From: Adiantum capillus-veneris
Lineage: Eukaryota; Streptophyta; Polypodiopsida; Polypodiales; Pteridaceae
Length of the DNA: 64,000 nt
Reading direction: 5' to 3'
Assembly: GCA_014529385.2 (NCBI GenBank)
Contig: CM043960.1
Span: 24,530,896 to 24,594,895, forward strand
The position numbers and the translations under genes are program-made. The notes beneath the pieces were generated by a model. The model was not told the origin of the DNA and searched no databases. It saw nothing but the letters and a program-made list of their open reading frames with translations. Below, one piece after another: positions 45,761 to 58,149 of the stretch; the stretch's first letter is position 1; the number at the start of each line of letters is the position of its first letter.

Positions 45761-46955
45761 ACACGAATAATCAATAAGATGAAAATAAATAATCTTTCAA
45801 CTAAACAGAGTTGAGGGAGAAGTTTGACACAGTATTTGGGACCAGAAGATGGCTGGTCCCCCCCCTTAAAGAGAATCCTTTATTAGGGAGAATCTTTTTA
45901 CAAGCACAAGAACCGGAGAAAACCCCTCCGTTCTAAATCTTTGACTCGATGGTCGTTCCTCCCGTAAGGGAAATCCGAGAGACGAGCTTTCAATCCTTTT
46001 TCTGTGTGTACTCGGAGTCGAGACTCCGCAAACAATTTCTGAATTCCGTTCCCGGAATTCCCAAGCATAGGCCGAAGCCTTCGTGCTTCTCCTTCGCGAT
46101 GAAGTACCTGCAAACACATACATAAACACGCGACAACAATTGGTATGGCGAATCCACAATAGATACCTGTCGCTCTTGCGCGGGAAAAGCGACTTCCGTG
46201 CTTCGTAGTCTCGTGATCTCTTGCGTTATCTGGCGACAGAGTCTTCTCTTGCTGACGTTGGTACTCTTCCCTTTCAGTAAGGGCATGTGGTGCTTTTATA
46301 GCTCCTTGGCCATGGCACGAATAGCTGCTCGCGTGGAGATCGCGGCCGTTTTTTTTTTTGTTTTTTGTTTTTTGTTTTTTTGCTGTTCTACCCGAAATAG
46401 GGAGAGAGAATTGTTTTGTGCTTTATTTTCTAAGTGGCTGTCCACTTATTAAGTGGGCGGCCGGCATATTTTAAAATTGGTCTGAACCTGCCCAAAAACT
46501 CAATAAAACCTTATAAGTTAAAAACAATGCCTTTCACGACACTTCCCAGGCGTCCCTGGATGCAACCACATGCACGAATGCCATGCAAACAGATTCCTCG
46601 CGGGAAAGCGTCTGCTCTTCCCGGAAAACTCGTTAAAATATTCCACTTTTAAGAAAAGCTTCTCAGAACCCATCTTTATTCTTGTGCTTACGCATTTACG
46701 CGTATTCCTCTTTCCAGTTCGGGTTTCGGTTTCCTGCCAGACCAATGAGATATTCCCTTTTCGATGCTCCCATCACCCCATCACGTGATGCATCAGGAAT
46801 ATTCGTTTCCCGGTTTCTCCCACTGAACTAACGGTAAAACCCCTTCGCGATGCTTAATGTCACCCATCATATGACGCATCAGAGTTTTCCGTTCTTGATG
46901 GCTTTTAATAATTCCAGTAGATCTACAGTTCCTAACCTTACGGTTCCAGTTTCTC
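45742..46955 (-). mobile_element. LTR 2 of the same family, inverted and truncated
   Basis: On the minus strand it matches LTR 1 from about 44540 to its end: hairpin repeats, 'gaagcttttctt', A tract (here T-rich, 46349-46380), TATA box (about 46293-46303), 'cgcgcaagagcgac', 'ctaataaaggattctc' and a G run. It is a diverged subfamily. Homology fades at about 46955, short of the expected TGTTGC start. Confidence 0.8.
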
Positions 46956-48364
46956 TATGCTTTGAGGAAGGCATCCAAGAAGATTGGGATCGGTTTGCCC
47001 AATAGGAACACGAGTGAGTCAAAGCAAGTAGTGGTTCACTCTTGCCAAGGTAGCTCCACTCTCGACCTCTTTCAGGGAGGAAAGATGAAGTGCAACAAAG
47101 GACTTTTGTCCAAATTTTGTAGACGCATCTGCAAAATACTTTGTTCAGATGGTGGAGTCAGCAATAAAAGCTGAAAGTGTACACTAAGGTGTACATAGAA
47201 CCTAATCCCCGCAGTGGGACGAGAACCATTCAACACAAACAACGAATTTTTTTATTTCTCCTTGAAGGATATGTTGCTATCCGGAGAAAGTTTGGAGTAA
47301 GGGAATTCAATCTAACTCCTGAGTTCTTGAATAGAAGACCCTCAAACATTAAGTGAGAGGGCAGGTCTTTGATCAAAGTTACAAATCTTTGAGGAAATCA
47401 TAAAGTGCATGGTGCTTGTTTGCTCTTTTGCACGAGGTATGGTTATGTCTGACCAGGACTACTCACTCTTGAATGTTTATGAGAGCAAGATCAAATTGAA
47501 ACATTGTTTCTGAGATGAATTGGTTTGCTTAACTAGCCAGAAGGTCAACTATTGATCTGGTATCCAGTAATTCTCAAACAGATAACCTGCTATTGCGGGT
47601 AGGAAATTATGAAGGAACCACTATGAGCTTTCCAGCAAAGAAAAGCTTTCATTAAGCTTGAATACTCTTTAAGCCCACACCCCCTACCCGGTAAGGGAAG
47701 ATATGGTAGTGCTTTTTGCACAAGTGAATGAACACTCTCTTTACGAGGGAAGGAACAAGGGATGACTACGGTCTGTGCTCGAGGAATCCAAGGATTGAAA
47801 TCCTAGATTTTTTGATGAGCGGGTTTTGCTCTAAGATTGAGCCAAGGGATCGTCAGGTTGAGCGTCTTCGCTTTAAGGATCTTACGAAGGGAAGGTAATT
47901 TCCTAGGCTCACTGAAACTTATGTACACCTTTGAGTACATGGATAACACACGAAGATGCAGACCTATGCCAAGAAATTGGTCGAGAGTTTGTTATACTCT
48001 CTTGAGCGCCTTTTTTTTTTGCACGCAAGGATATTCCGACACGAGAATCTCTATTTGAGATGTGTTTGGTAGAAGGAATTTGAGTTTCTCTATGGAGAAG
48101 AGGTTTTCTGATGGTCCTTGATCATTGAGTACACCTTGTGCTTTTACCATTACAGTAGCAACTTTTGGTTGCGGTATATGTTTCTCCATGAGCAGGTCAA
48201 GTAGCATTTACACGCTGCTCGAATAAATTCGAACTATTATGTTTGTAAGTATAGTTCGCCAACCATTTCAAAATGGTGGTAAGTACATACGGGAGAACAT
48301 CCCTGAGAATCAAAAGAGGATTCACTCTATTGTGAATCGGGTTTGAACGTACGTTCAGAAAATG
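46956..48364. other. Internal-type DNA of the LTR 1/3 family, no gene recognised
   Basis: About 1.4 kb continuing after the chromovirus insertion at 56915. Short frames (46962-47174, 47837-48058 and others) have no domains. If it belongs to the LTR 3 element, that element is non-autonomous, with no gag or pol. Confidence 0.5.
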
Positions 48365-48369
48365 CTATG
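48365..48369. repeat. Left target-site duplication of the second chromovirus (CTATG)
   Basis: CTATG precedes the left LTR and recurs at 56910-56914. Confidence 0.95.
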
Positions 48370-49715
48370 TGAAACCGGCCTGTACTTTCAAATAGGGCGG
48401 TAGACCTTAGACTTAAACCTCATTTGCTTTCACCCATTTAATTTGTCGCCCACTTTACCTGTTCTTTCAAGACACAACAAAGGGGAAAGGGATACAGGCT
48501 GCTAGAATGCACCTGTATGAGAAGACCGACACGAGATTGGCCCCTAACTTAGGCGCCCCTTTCGGTATTTCTTTATTGTTTAAACGAGGGAATAAACGCT
48601 GTGGTTCCCTACAAGCTGCCCCGCACAAGCTTGGCTAAATTTCACCTGTTCCGGCCCGATTTCGGCAGCATAACTATACTAGGATCCTTCACAGTCAGTA
48701 TTCTCACGCATTGAATGACTTTCCCGATGCATACGGGCACTTTGCAAAACCTGGCGAGAATCTGCAGCAGGCTGAATTCTCTGTTTTCAGCCCCGAAAAT
48801 GCGCCAGATCACCTGTACAGCGGTCCCCTCGCGTCCCCGAACCTCCTGGGGGTATTAGGGACCGTTTAGGGCCAAAACCCTAAACATGCAAAAATACACA
48901 GCAGGCTGTAATTTACTGTTTCGGGCTCTATTTCGCGTGCCGGTCTCATCCGTAGCAAGTCCTCGAGCTCCCGCACGTGTAGGGCTACTTGCCCTTTGAA
49001 TCGGACGAGATTTCTTGCGTGAAACCTCTCCGAAATCACCTGTACCTGCAGGGGATTAGCCGCTAGCTAATCCAGTACCTGTGCAAGAGGCTCTTGCCTC
49101 GGCAATCGCGCATGAACCCACACAACTGTACATTGGTCAATTGAAAAGCCCACTAGAGGGGCATAACATACTGCCATAGGGGAGAGAGAGGGCAGCTTCT
49201 TGTTGCATGAGGAAAGTGCACAGAAATATGCCACTTGGCGCATTTACAAGCTATTTCCCGTTTCGGGGTTGCCGCCTAAAAATCTCCCGACCGGTTGCCT
49301 GGTTGACTTCATTGCAGAGTAATAAAATGTTCCCCTTGTCATTCCGGAGGTAATGACGCGAACACATTTTCAGGTCCCAAAATAGCAGTTCCCTAAATTT
49401 TAGGAGATGCTGCCATTGTATCTTTCTAGGTCATCTGACCCCCTTTGTACACTGCAGCCACACCCAAAACTGAAATGTAGCCTATGTAGCAAAGGATTCC
49501 ACTTTGGCTAGTCAATGACCCCACTTTGGCTAACCATAGTCCTTGTCCAACCTTAGTGCTCTCTTACCCTCAGGCCTGGACTCCTCTGAACAGTTCCACA
49601 CTAGCTATGCAATGCAGGGCAGTTAGATTTTCCGAGGGGTGTTTCCAAAAAGTGAAAGTAAATAAATAATAAGAAAGAAATCAACAAAAAGGATAGTAGT
49701 CACACGCTGGTGACA
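48370..49715 (-). repeat. 3' LTR of the second chromovirus (1346 bp, internally deleted)
   Basis: Plus-strand ends are TGAAACC and GGTGACA. Relative to the 5' LTR it lacks about 126 bp near 49193 but has about 10 extra bases near 48430. Confidence 0.95.
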
Positions 49716-49730
49716 TACCCCCCTCTTGAA
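49716..49730 (-). other. Polypurine tract of the second chromovirus
   Basis: The minus strand reads ttcaagaggggggta directly before the 3' LTR. Confidence 0.9.
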
Positions 49731-50285
49731 ATCTCAAACGTCCTCGTTTGCATCTATGTCGTACATTCTCAGAGTCAACACTGATGTATTCAACACCTGT
49801 CGACACATGTACGACACATACATGCTCATTGTCAACCCTTGTGTATTCAACACCTCGTCGACACATGTATTGCCTGGGTGTGAATCCTGTCCCAATGACA
49901 TAGTGGTAGCTTCGCACTCTGCCATTGCTTTGAGTCACTAACTTTCCAATGACAAAATGGTAGCCACACATTTTGCCACTTTCTTATAGTACACGTTGGG
50001 CCCAGTAACACTTTCGAGCATACCCAAACCGACAGTTTAAGAATGCAGTTACACATGTACCCTTTAATAGAAGCAATTACTGTATCCTTGACAAACTAAC
50101 AAGAAATACTCACTTCTATAGCACTAACCAAACTTTTGGACATTCCATAAGAGGAATTGCCAAACTGACAATCTGTACAATAACATTCATGTAACATGTA
50201 CTTGATTTGAGCTCACTTTAAATACCATGTACATCATTTGTTTCAGAAGCCATTGTCACACTGACAATCCATGTAGCTTTGAAAC
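49731..50285 (-). other. 3' untranslated region of the second chromovirus
   Basis: About 550 bp with repeated phrases such as 'attcaacacct' and 'cgacacatgta' (49787-49870) and 'aatgacaaaatggtag' type units. No gene. Confidence 0.6.
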
Positions 50286-51765
50286 TCAAGGGGTCAAGGT
50301 AGGTTGCAAGTTGAAGGCTTCAAGGTAAAGTGATAACACAGTTGGTGACTCTGCAAGTTCACCTTCTTCCATCCACTTAGCATCCATTGGTGGATAGTTT
50401 CTGAACTTCACCAAGTAACGCCTAGCAACCTTGCCTGTCACTTTTCTTTCTTTATGTGCCAAAATCTGTTCCGGGACCAAGATCTCGTCAAGTTCCTCGA
50501 CTTCCGGCTGATCTTCAGCTGGCATATCCTCTGGCACATCACCCACATAGGGTCTGAGAAGACTCACATGAAACGCATTGTGAATCTTCCAACTGTCAGG
50601 CAATTTCAGCCTATATGCAACATCACTGATTATGTCGCACACTTGAAAAGGCCCATAGTAACGCATGCTTAGCTTTGGAAACAATCTTTCCTTGCCCTTC
50701 ATCTTCTTTAACCTTGCCTTTTCAAAGCGTAGAAGCACCCAATCACCAAGTGGAAATACCACTTGACGTCGGTCACGATCAGCTGCTTTCTTTTGCTTTG
50801 CCTGAGTCTTTTCTAAGGCCACTTTGACCTTCTTGTACATTTCATCCATGTCCTGAACATACTTGTCTGCTTCAAATATCTTGTCCTTTGTATGCAGTAT
50901 GGGAGGAACTTTCTTGTCACCTTCAACTATCTCAAAAGGTGCCTTGCCAGTTGATGAATGCACTGTATTATTGTATGCATACTCCACCAATGGCAAATAC
51001 TGCTCCCACTTTCCTTTATGCTCTGACACATAGCACTTCAGCAGATCTAGGACAATAGAATTTGCCTCTTCTGACTGCCCATCTGTTTGAGGATGAAATG
51101 ACGAAGAGAATTTGAGCGTTGTGTCCATATTCTCAAACAAGCCTCTCCAGAACAAACTTGTCATGCGTGGATCATGGTCGCTAACAATCGACTGTGGCAT
51201 GCCATGATACTTGAAAATATTGCTCATAAACAAGCGTGCCATCTGATCTGGCTTTATCTTCTTCCTGACAGGAATAAAATGAGCTTGCTTGCTGAATCTG
51301 CAAATGATGGTTCAAATACCATCATTTCCTATGTGTGTTCTCGGAAGATCAAAGATAAAATCCATAGCAGTACTTTCCCATGGTTTATCTGGAATAGGTA
51401 GTGGTTGCAATAACCCTGATGCCTTTTGCCTGTCAAACTTGACCTTCTGGCATATTAGGCATTCTCGCACAAAGGCATCCACATCTCTTCTCAATGTAGG
51501 CCAGTAGAAGAATGTCTCAACCGCTTTAACAGTAGCATCGATACCACGATGCCCTGCATACGGTGGGACATGACTCTTCCATAACTTTGCGTCGCAATGG
51601 CTTTGTGAGACACAATCTGCCATGCATCATCATGAACCCATCTTTGAGAAGATAGTGTTCATGACGTTGTCCATCCATTAGCTGCTCGAAGACCCTTGCA
51701 AAATCTTCATCATTTGCATACTGTTCCCTCATATCGTCAAGTTCATGATGATAAGGAATTGACAC
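50286..51765 (-). pseudogene. Chromovirus integrase with chromodomain
   Basis: The minus strand has HHCC zinc-binding residues (HVPPYAGHRGIDATVK, CLICQKVKFD, near 51600-51440), the first catalytic Asp in TAMDFIFDLP, the second in IVSDHDPRMTS and the Glu in QSEEANS (near 51060). The integrase C-terminal domain follows (WVLLRFEKARLKK, RYYGPFQV, NAFHVSLLRPY). The end is a chromodomain-like segment with VARRYLVKFRNYPPMDAKWMEEGEL (about 50430-50350). The final 318 codons (51242-50286) are open. Frame changes lie near 51530 and 51300. The chromodomain would target insertion to marked chromatin. The intact Trp here is what the young element lost at 28331. Confidence 0.95.
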
Positions 51766-51768
51766 AGC

Positions 51769-53351
51769 TTAAATTTGTGGCTTCCTTGACAAGGCATCAG
51801 CCACAACGTTCTTCTTGCCTTCCACATGCACAATCTGAAAGTGGAACATAGACAAGATATTTGCCCATCGCATATGCTTCTCAGATAACTTTGCCTGTGT
51901 CAAGAAGTATTGCAAGGTCCGATGGTCCGTTTGGACAACAAAGTCTGCACCTAGCAGGTAGTGTTTCCAACTTAAGAGTGCATGAATCACGGCCTGCAGT
52001 TCTTTTTCATAGACTTGCATAGTCTTTTCTGGCCTTGCAAGATTCTACTCTCATAGGCTACTACCCTGCCATCTTGCATTAGCACTGCACCAATGCTACT
52101 ACCGCAGGCGTCGCACTGGACCACAAATGACTTCCTAAGATCTGGCAACACAATGACTCGATTTGAAGTCATCTTTTCCTTTAAGAGATTAAAAGCTGAA
52201 ATCTCTTTCTGTGTCCATCTAAAGGTGACTGCCTTCTTTTGAAGAGCATGTAAAGGTGAAGCAATCTCAGCGAAATTTCGGATAAACCTTCTGTAATAGG
52301 AGCATAGTCCCAAGAAACTTCGGACATCGTGCACCGTCTTCAAATCTAGCCATGGCTTGATCGCTTCAACTTTTGCAGGATCCATTCTGACACCATCCTT
52401 TGAGACAATGTGTCCCAGAAAGTGAATCTCTTCCAGAAAAAATTCACTTTTCTTTGCATTGATGAGCAACTTATGACTGCGGGAGCTCTTTGAACACAAT
52501 GGCCAAGTGATGCCTATGCTCCTCTTCATTCTTTGAGTAGACTATCATGTCATCAAAGAATGTACCAACAAACTGTTGGTGTGGACGGAAAATTCTGTCC
52601 ATCATCCTATTGAATGTAGCAGGAGCATTTGTGAGACCAAAGGGCATCACTAAAAATTCGTAAAGGCCAAACGTCGTTCTAAAAGTAGTCTTGTGCACAT
52701 CCTCTGATCTAATGCGGATCTGATGGTACCCACTCTTCAGATCTATCCTGCTAAACATAGCTGCTCCTTCTAATTTGTCCAGAATATCATCAATTCTAGG
52801 TACAGGAACCTATTCTTGATGGTATTCTTGTTCAGTGCACGGTAGTTGATGCACATACGCCATGAGCCATCCTTTTTATGCACCAACAACACTGGAGAAC
52901 AGAATGGGGATGAACTGGGCTGAATCAGCCCTTTTTCTAACAGCTCCTGTACTTGGCCCATTATCTCTTTCTGCTGAGCCGCACTAACCCTGTACGGAGG
53001 CTTATTTGGTGGGCTACTGCCTGGCACCAAATCTATCGCATGGTCCTCAGGTCTCTCTGGCGGTAATTGAGACGGTAATGAATCGGAAAAACAATCACTA
53101 TACTGTTGTAAAAACATTGACCTTTCTTTATCTAGCACAGATAAATTTGATTCATCACAATCTGACACTTCACGTGCAAAAACCAAGTATGCAGAAAGAT
53201 GCTTTTTCATTACAGAAGTAATAGCAGAAGCTGATACAGTGGGAATAGACTCCCCTTTAACTTTACATCCAGAATGTGAGTCTTTTCCCTGCTCTGTACA
53301 GTGATCTTTTTGTTGTAGGCATCCATGATTCCCTGTACACGAAACAACCAA
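51769..53351 (-). pseudogene. Chromovirus reverse transcriptase and RNase H
   Basis: The minus strand has [20 protein letters not shown], then [21 protein letters not shown] and NYRALN (near 52850). [28 protein letters not shown] and the palm motif [11 protein letters not shown] (near 52560) follow; both chromoviruses carry Phe instead of Tyr before the DD pair. The connection region is FLGHIVSKDGVRMDP and SFLGLCSYYRRFI. RNase H starts with FVVQCDACGSSIGAVLM and ends near ADALSRKPQI. Frame changes near 52765, 52500 and 52010 make it inactive. Confidence 0.95.
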
Positions 53352-55350
53352 GGAATACCTAGCAACACATCACATCCGTCCAGTGGCATGATGTAAAATT
53401 CTTCAGCATCTACATAGGACTGGATATGTAGGCGCAACTTTCCGATGATGGGTGTCACAGCCTCTGTATGGCTAGGACATACCAAACCTGCCTCTGCTGT
53501 ATACCCCATCTCTTTAGGTCTGATTCCCAACTTTGAAGCCAATTCTGGGGAAATGAAGTTGGCTTTGGCGCCCGGATCAAAGAAGATAAGCACTGTTTGA
53601 TCCCTGACCTTTCCCCATGCTCTGCAAAGCTCACTTGCATCTGAATTTGGCTTGTCGCCCACCATATCTGGCACTAGACCAGCCATGGGCTTCTTTCCTT
53701 TCTTGTCCTCCTTGTCTTCAGAATCAGCTAGCCTTTTCTTTGTAGGACAATTGTAAGCAATGTGGCCAGGCTGCTCACAGATGAAGCATTTGTTCTCAGA
53801 CCTCAGGACCTTCTTTTGCTCTTCCGACTTGCGAGGAAAACGTCTTTTCCATTTCTTTGCTGGTCCCTTTTCTGATTCAGCCGTAGCTTTGCCTTTCCCT
53901 GCATTGGCTGGCTCCTGAGTCCCTTTAGGAGCCTCATTGGGAACGTGCTTCTTTGCTGAATTTTTCTTGGCTGATCCTTCCTTGATGCCAGTATTGAATT
54001 CGCAATCTTCTCCTTTGAGCAAACCATTGCCAGTGTTTGCTACCTCGATGAGTTGCGTCAAAGTAGTGACTTTGGTCTTCGTGCAGTACTTCCTTAATCC
54101 TTTGGGTAGGCCACAACAGTATTTTTCAATCTGTTCTGTCAATGGCACAAACCTATAGGAAGTTACTGGAAGTAGAGCTTTCCAAAACTTCCGATTGTAG
54201 TCATCGAGATTCTTGCAAGTGGCAACATTAAGCTGGTGTCGTTCTGTCATGACATCTGCTTCAAAGTCATCAGATAACCATGTTGCTGCAAAAATCTGCT
54301 TGAAGTAAATCCATGTGGACGGAGCTTGCCCTTGCAGCAATAAAGTTGTCCACCATTGTCCCGCATTCCCTGTCAAGAAAGTGGCTGCCGGTTGTCTTGC
54401 GGACCTTTGAAGCCTCTGTAAAGTTTCCCCTTGCATAGGCCTTGTCAAACTGCTGGAGGAATGAGAGAGCCTTCTTCCTGTCATCAAACCCTGTAAAGGT
54501 CGTGAATGTCACACCTTTGCCACCTTCTTTGTACGGAGTTGGCCTCTCCAGCGGCGTTACGTTGTCATATGGAGTGATTGAAACATGGGAACACTGTTAG
54601 GGTTCATTTGTGTTCCCTGACCGCAATTAAGTTGACCTGGAAATGCCATATTTGGCTGCCAGCCATACCAAAATTTGCCTGTGGCATCCCAAATTGGCCT
54701 TGAGTGCTTTGAAACCTTGGTAGCATGCCCGTGACACCATACATGGGGTTAGGCATCATTGTTTGAGCACCCCCGAACACTGTTCCTGGCGTGTAAAACT
54801 GATTTCCAGGTGCATGACCAGCCATGCTCTGGAATACCGATCCACCTCCAAAATAGCCAGGGTGTACTGAAGGTGGTGGGAAGACTTGTTGCATAGCCTG
54901 TAGGTTGCTTCCGTGCCCATTAGAACCAGCTATAGGCTGTTGAAAAGTGGCTGGCTGAACTGGTACAGCTTGAAAGACTGGCATCTCAGCCACCTGTTCT
55001 TGCACCTTAGGCACAAGTTGTGGAGACTGCATGTTCTCCGTCAAGTGTACAGGTGTTTCCATTGACTCTGCAGTATGAATCACCTGTGCTCGAGCCTTAG
55101 TAGGCTTTTGAATATGATCCAGTGACCCAACTTGCTGAGACGGAAGAGGAGGTTGCAGAAAGGCCAAAAACCTGAGGTTCTGCATTACTTGTGTGAACAC
55201 AGCCACAGCAGTAGCCAACTGGGTCCTGAATATATCATCATCCGTCTGTGGTGGTCTTGAAGACTCACCCACTTCATGTGTCTGTTGACCCTGTGAAGAG
55301 GAAACCTCTTCAGTCACATCATCTGGTCTGTCAACCATAATTGCAATTCC
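53210..55350 (-). pseudogene. Chromovirus gag and protease
   Basis: The likely start is the ATG at about 55335 (MVDRPDDVTEE) in a Gln/Pro/Met-rich N-terminal domain (to about 54640). A frame change leads to the capsid (FTTFTGFDDRKKALSFLQQFDKAY), and another near 54400 to the long frame 54487-53210 (GNAGQWWTTLLLQG, NRKFWKALL). The zinc knuckle is CFICEQPGHIAYNC (about 53790-53750). The protease has FFDPGAKANFIS (DPG triplet, about 53585) and [10 protein letters not shown] (about 53370). The DPG form matches the young element, so it looks lineage-specific. Confidence 0.93.
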
Positions 55351-55428
55351 CTGTGTCTGGTCTATGATCCCCTGTGTCTTTAAGCCCAAACTGACCAAGG
55401 CTCACTTCTATAGGAAAAAGTGATTTAA

Positions 55429-55445
55429 TCCCGGCGATGGAACCA
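55429..55445 (-). other. Primer-binding site of the second chromovirus
   Basis: The minus strand reads TGGTTCCATCGCCGGGA directly after the LTR end (...TTCA). It is not the initiator-Met type, so this chromovirus would be primed by a different tRNA from the one at 21561. Confidence 0.75.
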
Positions 55446-56909
55446 TGAAACCGGCCTGTACTTTCAAAAAGGGCGGTAGACCTTAGACTTAAACCTTATT
55501 TGCTATTTGTCGCCCACTTTACCTGTTCTTTCAAGACACAACAAAGGGGAAAGGGATACAGGCTGCTAGAATGCACCTGTATGAGAAGACCGACACCAGA
55601 TTGGCCCCTAACTTAGGCGCCCCTTTCGGTATTTCTTTATTGTTTAAAAGAGGGAATAAATGCTGTGGTTCCCTACAAGCTGCCCCGCACAAGCTTGGCT
55701 GAATTTCAACTGTTCCGGCCCGATATCGGCAGCATAACTGTACTAGGACCCTTCACAGTCAGTATTCCCACACATTGAATGACTTTCCCGACGCATACGG
55801 GCACTTTGCAAAACCTGGCGAGAATCTGCAGCATGCTGAATTCTCTGTTTTCAGCCCCGAAAATGCGCCAGATCACCTGTACAGCGGTCCCCTCGCGTCC
55901 CCAAACCTCCTGGGGGTATTAGGGACCGTTTAGGGCCAAAACCCTAAACCTGCAAAAATACATAGCATGCTGTAATTTACTGTTTCGGGCTCCGTTTCGC
56001 GTGCCAGCCGCATCCGAGCAAGTCCTCGAGCTCCCGCACTTGTAGGGCTACTTGCCCTTTGAATCGGACGAGATTTTTGGCATGAAACCTCTCCGAATTC
56101 ACCTGTACCTGCAGGGGATTAGCCGCTAGCTAATCCAGTACCTGTGCAAGAGGCTCTTGCCTCGGCAATCGCGCATGAACCCACACAACTGTACATTGGT
56201 CAATTGAAAAGCCCACTAGAGGGGCATAACATACTGCCATAGGGGGGAGAGAGAGCAGTGTGTAGCGTGCAGGGCATCACTCCTGGCACCGCACTGTACA
56301 TAGGAGGGAAAGGAAGCACTCCATAGCTCTTAACCTGTGACAGGAACTTGCAAAATGAGCCTCCTAGCTATAAATTCAGCGCCACTTCTTGTTGCATGAG
56401 GAAAGTGCACAGAAATGTGCCACTTGGCGCATTTACAAGCTATTTCCTGTTTCGGCGTTGCCGCCTAAAAATCTCCCGACCGGTTGCCCGGTTGACTTCA
56501 TTGCAGAGTAATAAAATATTCCCCTTGTCATTCCGGAGGTAATGACGCGAACACATTTTCAGGTCCCAAAATAGCAGTTCCTTAAATTTTAGGAGATGCT
56601 ACCATTGTATCTTTCTAGGTCATCTGACCCCCTTTGTACACTGCAGCCACACCCAAAAGTGAAATATAGCCTCTGTAGCAAAGGATTCCACTTTGGCTAG
56701 TCAATGACCCAACTTTGGCTAACCATAGTCCTTGTCCAACCTTAGTGCTCTCTTGCCCTTTGGGCTGGACTCCTCTTGAACAGTTCTACACTAGCTATGC
56801 AATGCAGGGCAGTTAGATTTCCCGAGGGGTGTTTCCAAAAAGTGAAAGTAAATAAATAATAAGAAAGAAATCAACAAAAAGGATAGATAGTAGTCACACG
56901 CTGGTGACA
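55446..56909 (-). repeat. 5' LTR of the second chromovirus (1464 bp)
   Basis: Plus-strand ends are TGAAACC and GGTGACA, homologous to 48370-49715. It keeps the segment of about 126 bp (near 56255-56385) missing in the other copy. Confidence 0.95.
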
Positions 56910-56914
56910 CTATG
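56910..56914. repeat. Right target-site duplication (CTATG)
   Basis: It matches 48365-48369. Confidence 0.95.
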
Positions 56915-57645
56915 CTAGAATCCTATCCACCTGAGATTTTGCAAGGCGTCATTGATGCTCGCAAGGTGAATCATTTTTTTTAATGATTCTGTAAGGAAGA
57001 GACTCTAATGGGCGTCTGGAAAACACTGCTGGTGGTAATAACTCGCAGGAGGAAAAGATTGGAAGGAAGAGCCGCCGTGCACAAGGAATCTTTGGATTGG
57101 AACCGTCCGCCTACGTTGAGCGATGGCTTGGAACAAGAACCTTCTTTAAGGTGATCGCAAATTGTGAAAGCAAGACATCGAGATTATTGCTGTATGACTT
57201 GGGCATTCCCTATGTGGGAGGACACAAGAGGTTTAATACCCTCTAGACTAACAACGCAGGATTATGCGCAAGGACAAATACCTAGATTGATTTCTAGGAG
57301 GATTATTCTTCTCGGGATTGAGAAGGTGGAATTGAGTTAATAGATTCTTGGATGAGGAAACTTCCGATCTGTTGGAAAGACGCGAATGACGAGTTCTTAC
57401 ATGGCTCGTAAGTTTGATGATTGGTGAAGGATATCCTCGAGGTACCAGAGAAAGGACATGAACCGGTAAGGTAAGTATTGGATTATTGAATTTTTGAATT
57501 TCTGTTTAATTTAATTTTTAAGTTCTCATTTGAGAAAGAACGAGCTCAACTCACCATTGAGCAAGATTTAGAATTTTTCCGGTTTCTCCCTGGCAGTTCA
57601 GTTGGACCTCTACAGTTGAGGACAACTGTTTATAAGTGAGAGGGA
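56915..57645 (+). other. Internal region and PPT before LTR 3
   Basis: It continues the non-coding internal DNA of 46956-48364. The last bases (aagtgagaggga, 57634-57645) form a PPT-like purine run directly before TGTTGC of LTR 3. No gene seen. Confidence 0.55.
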
Positions 57646-58135
57646 TGTTGCTAAATTGGCTTTATCTTACAGAAAAATAATTCTAAATGAATTATTGTAT
57701 TTATAGTTTATTCGCTTGGAACACCAAGGAAAAATAATTCTAAATGAGTTATTGGAATTTTAAGTGAGAGGGTTGGAGACATCCGAGTACAGAGTATCCT
57801 AGTGCGTCATTCAAAGAAATGACAGGAGCACTGTGAACGGGAATATCTCTAAGGCCACCAGGAACGGGTACTTCTGATGCGTCACATCGGTGGGTGACAG
57901 GGAGCATTAGTAAGAAGTATCCGACCATCCGAGAACGGACATCTCTGATGCGTCGTAGGATGGGTGACATAGAGCATCGTGAAGGGGATTGTACCGTAAG
58001 TTCGGTAGGAAAGGACTAGGTAATGGGTATTCCTGATGCGTCACAAGGTGGGTGACGGGTGCATCGGAAAGGGAATATCCATAGTCGAGAGGAAATCTGA
58101 ACTGGAAAGAGGAATACGCGTAAAGACGCAAGCAC

Positions 58136-58149
58136 AAGAATACAGATGG
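58136..58149. repeat. Left target-site duplication of the retroposon
   Basis: AAGAATACAGATGG, repeated at 58366-58379. LTR 1 has a single copy (near 44749), i.e. the empty site. Confidence 0.95.

Larger units (their letters stand above)
48370..56909 (-). mobile_element. Complete but decayed Ty3/gypsy chromovirus (8540 bp)
   Basis: Two homologous LTRs, a CTATG TSD, a PBS next to the high-coordinate LTR and a PPT next to the low-coordinate LTR are present. Gag, protease, RT, RNase H, integrase and chromodomain read on the minus strand. LTR substitutions are scattered, and one LTR has a deletion of about 126 bp, so it is older than the element at 21561. The coding region has several frameshifts but most motifs survive. 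Confidence 0.97.
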
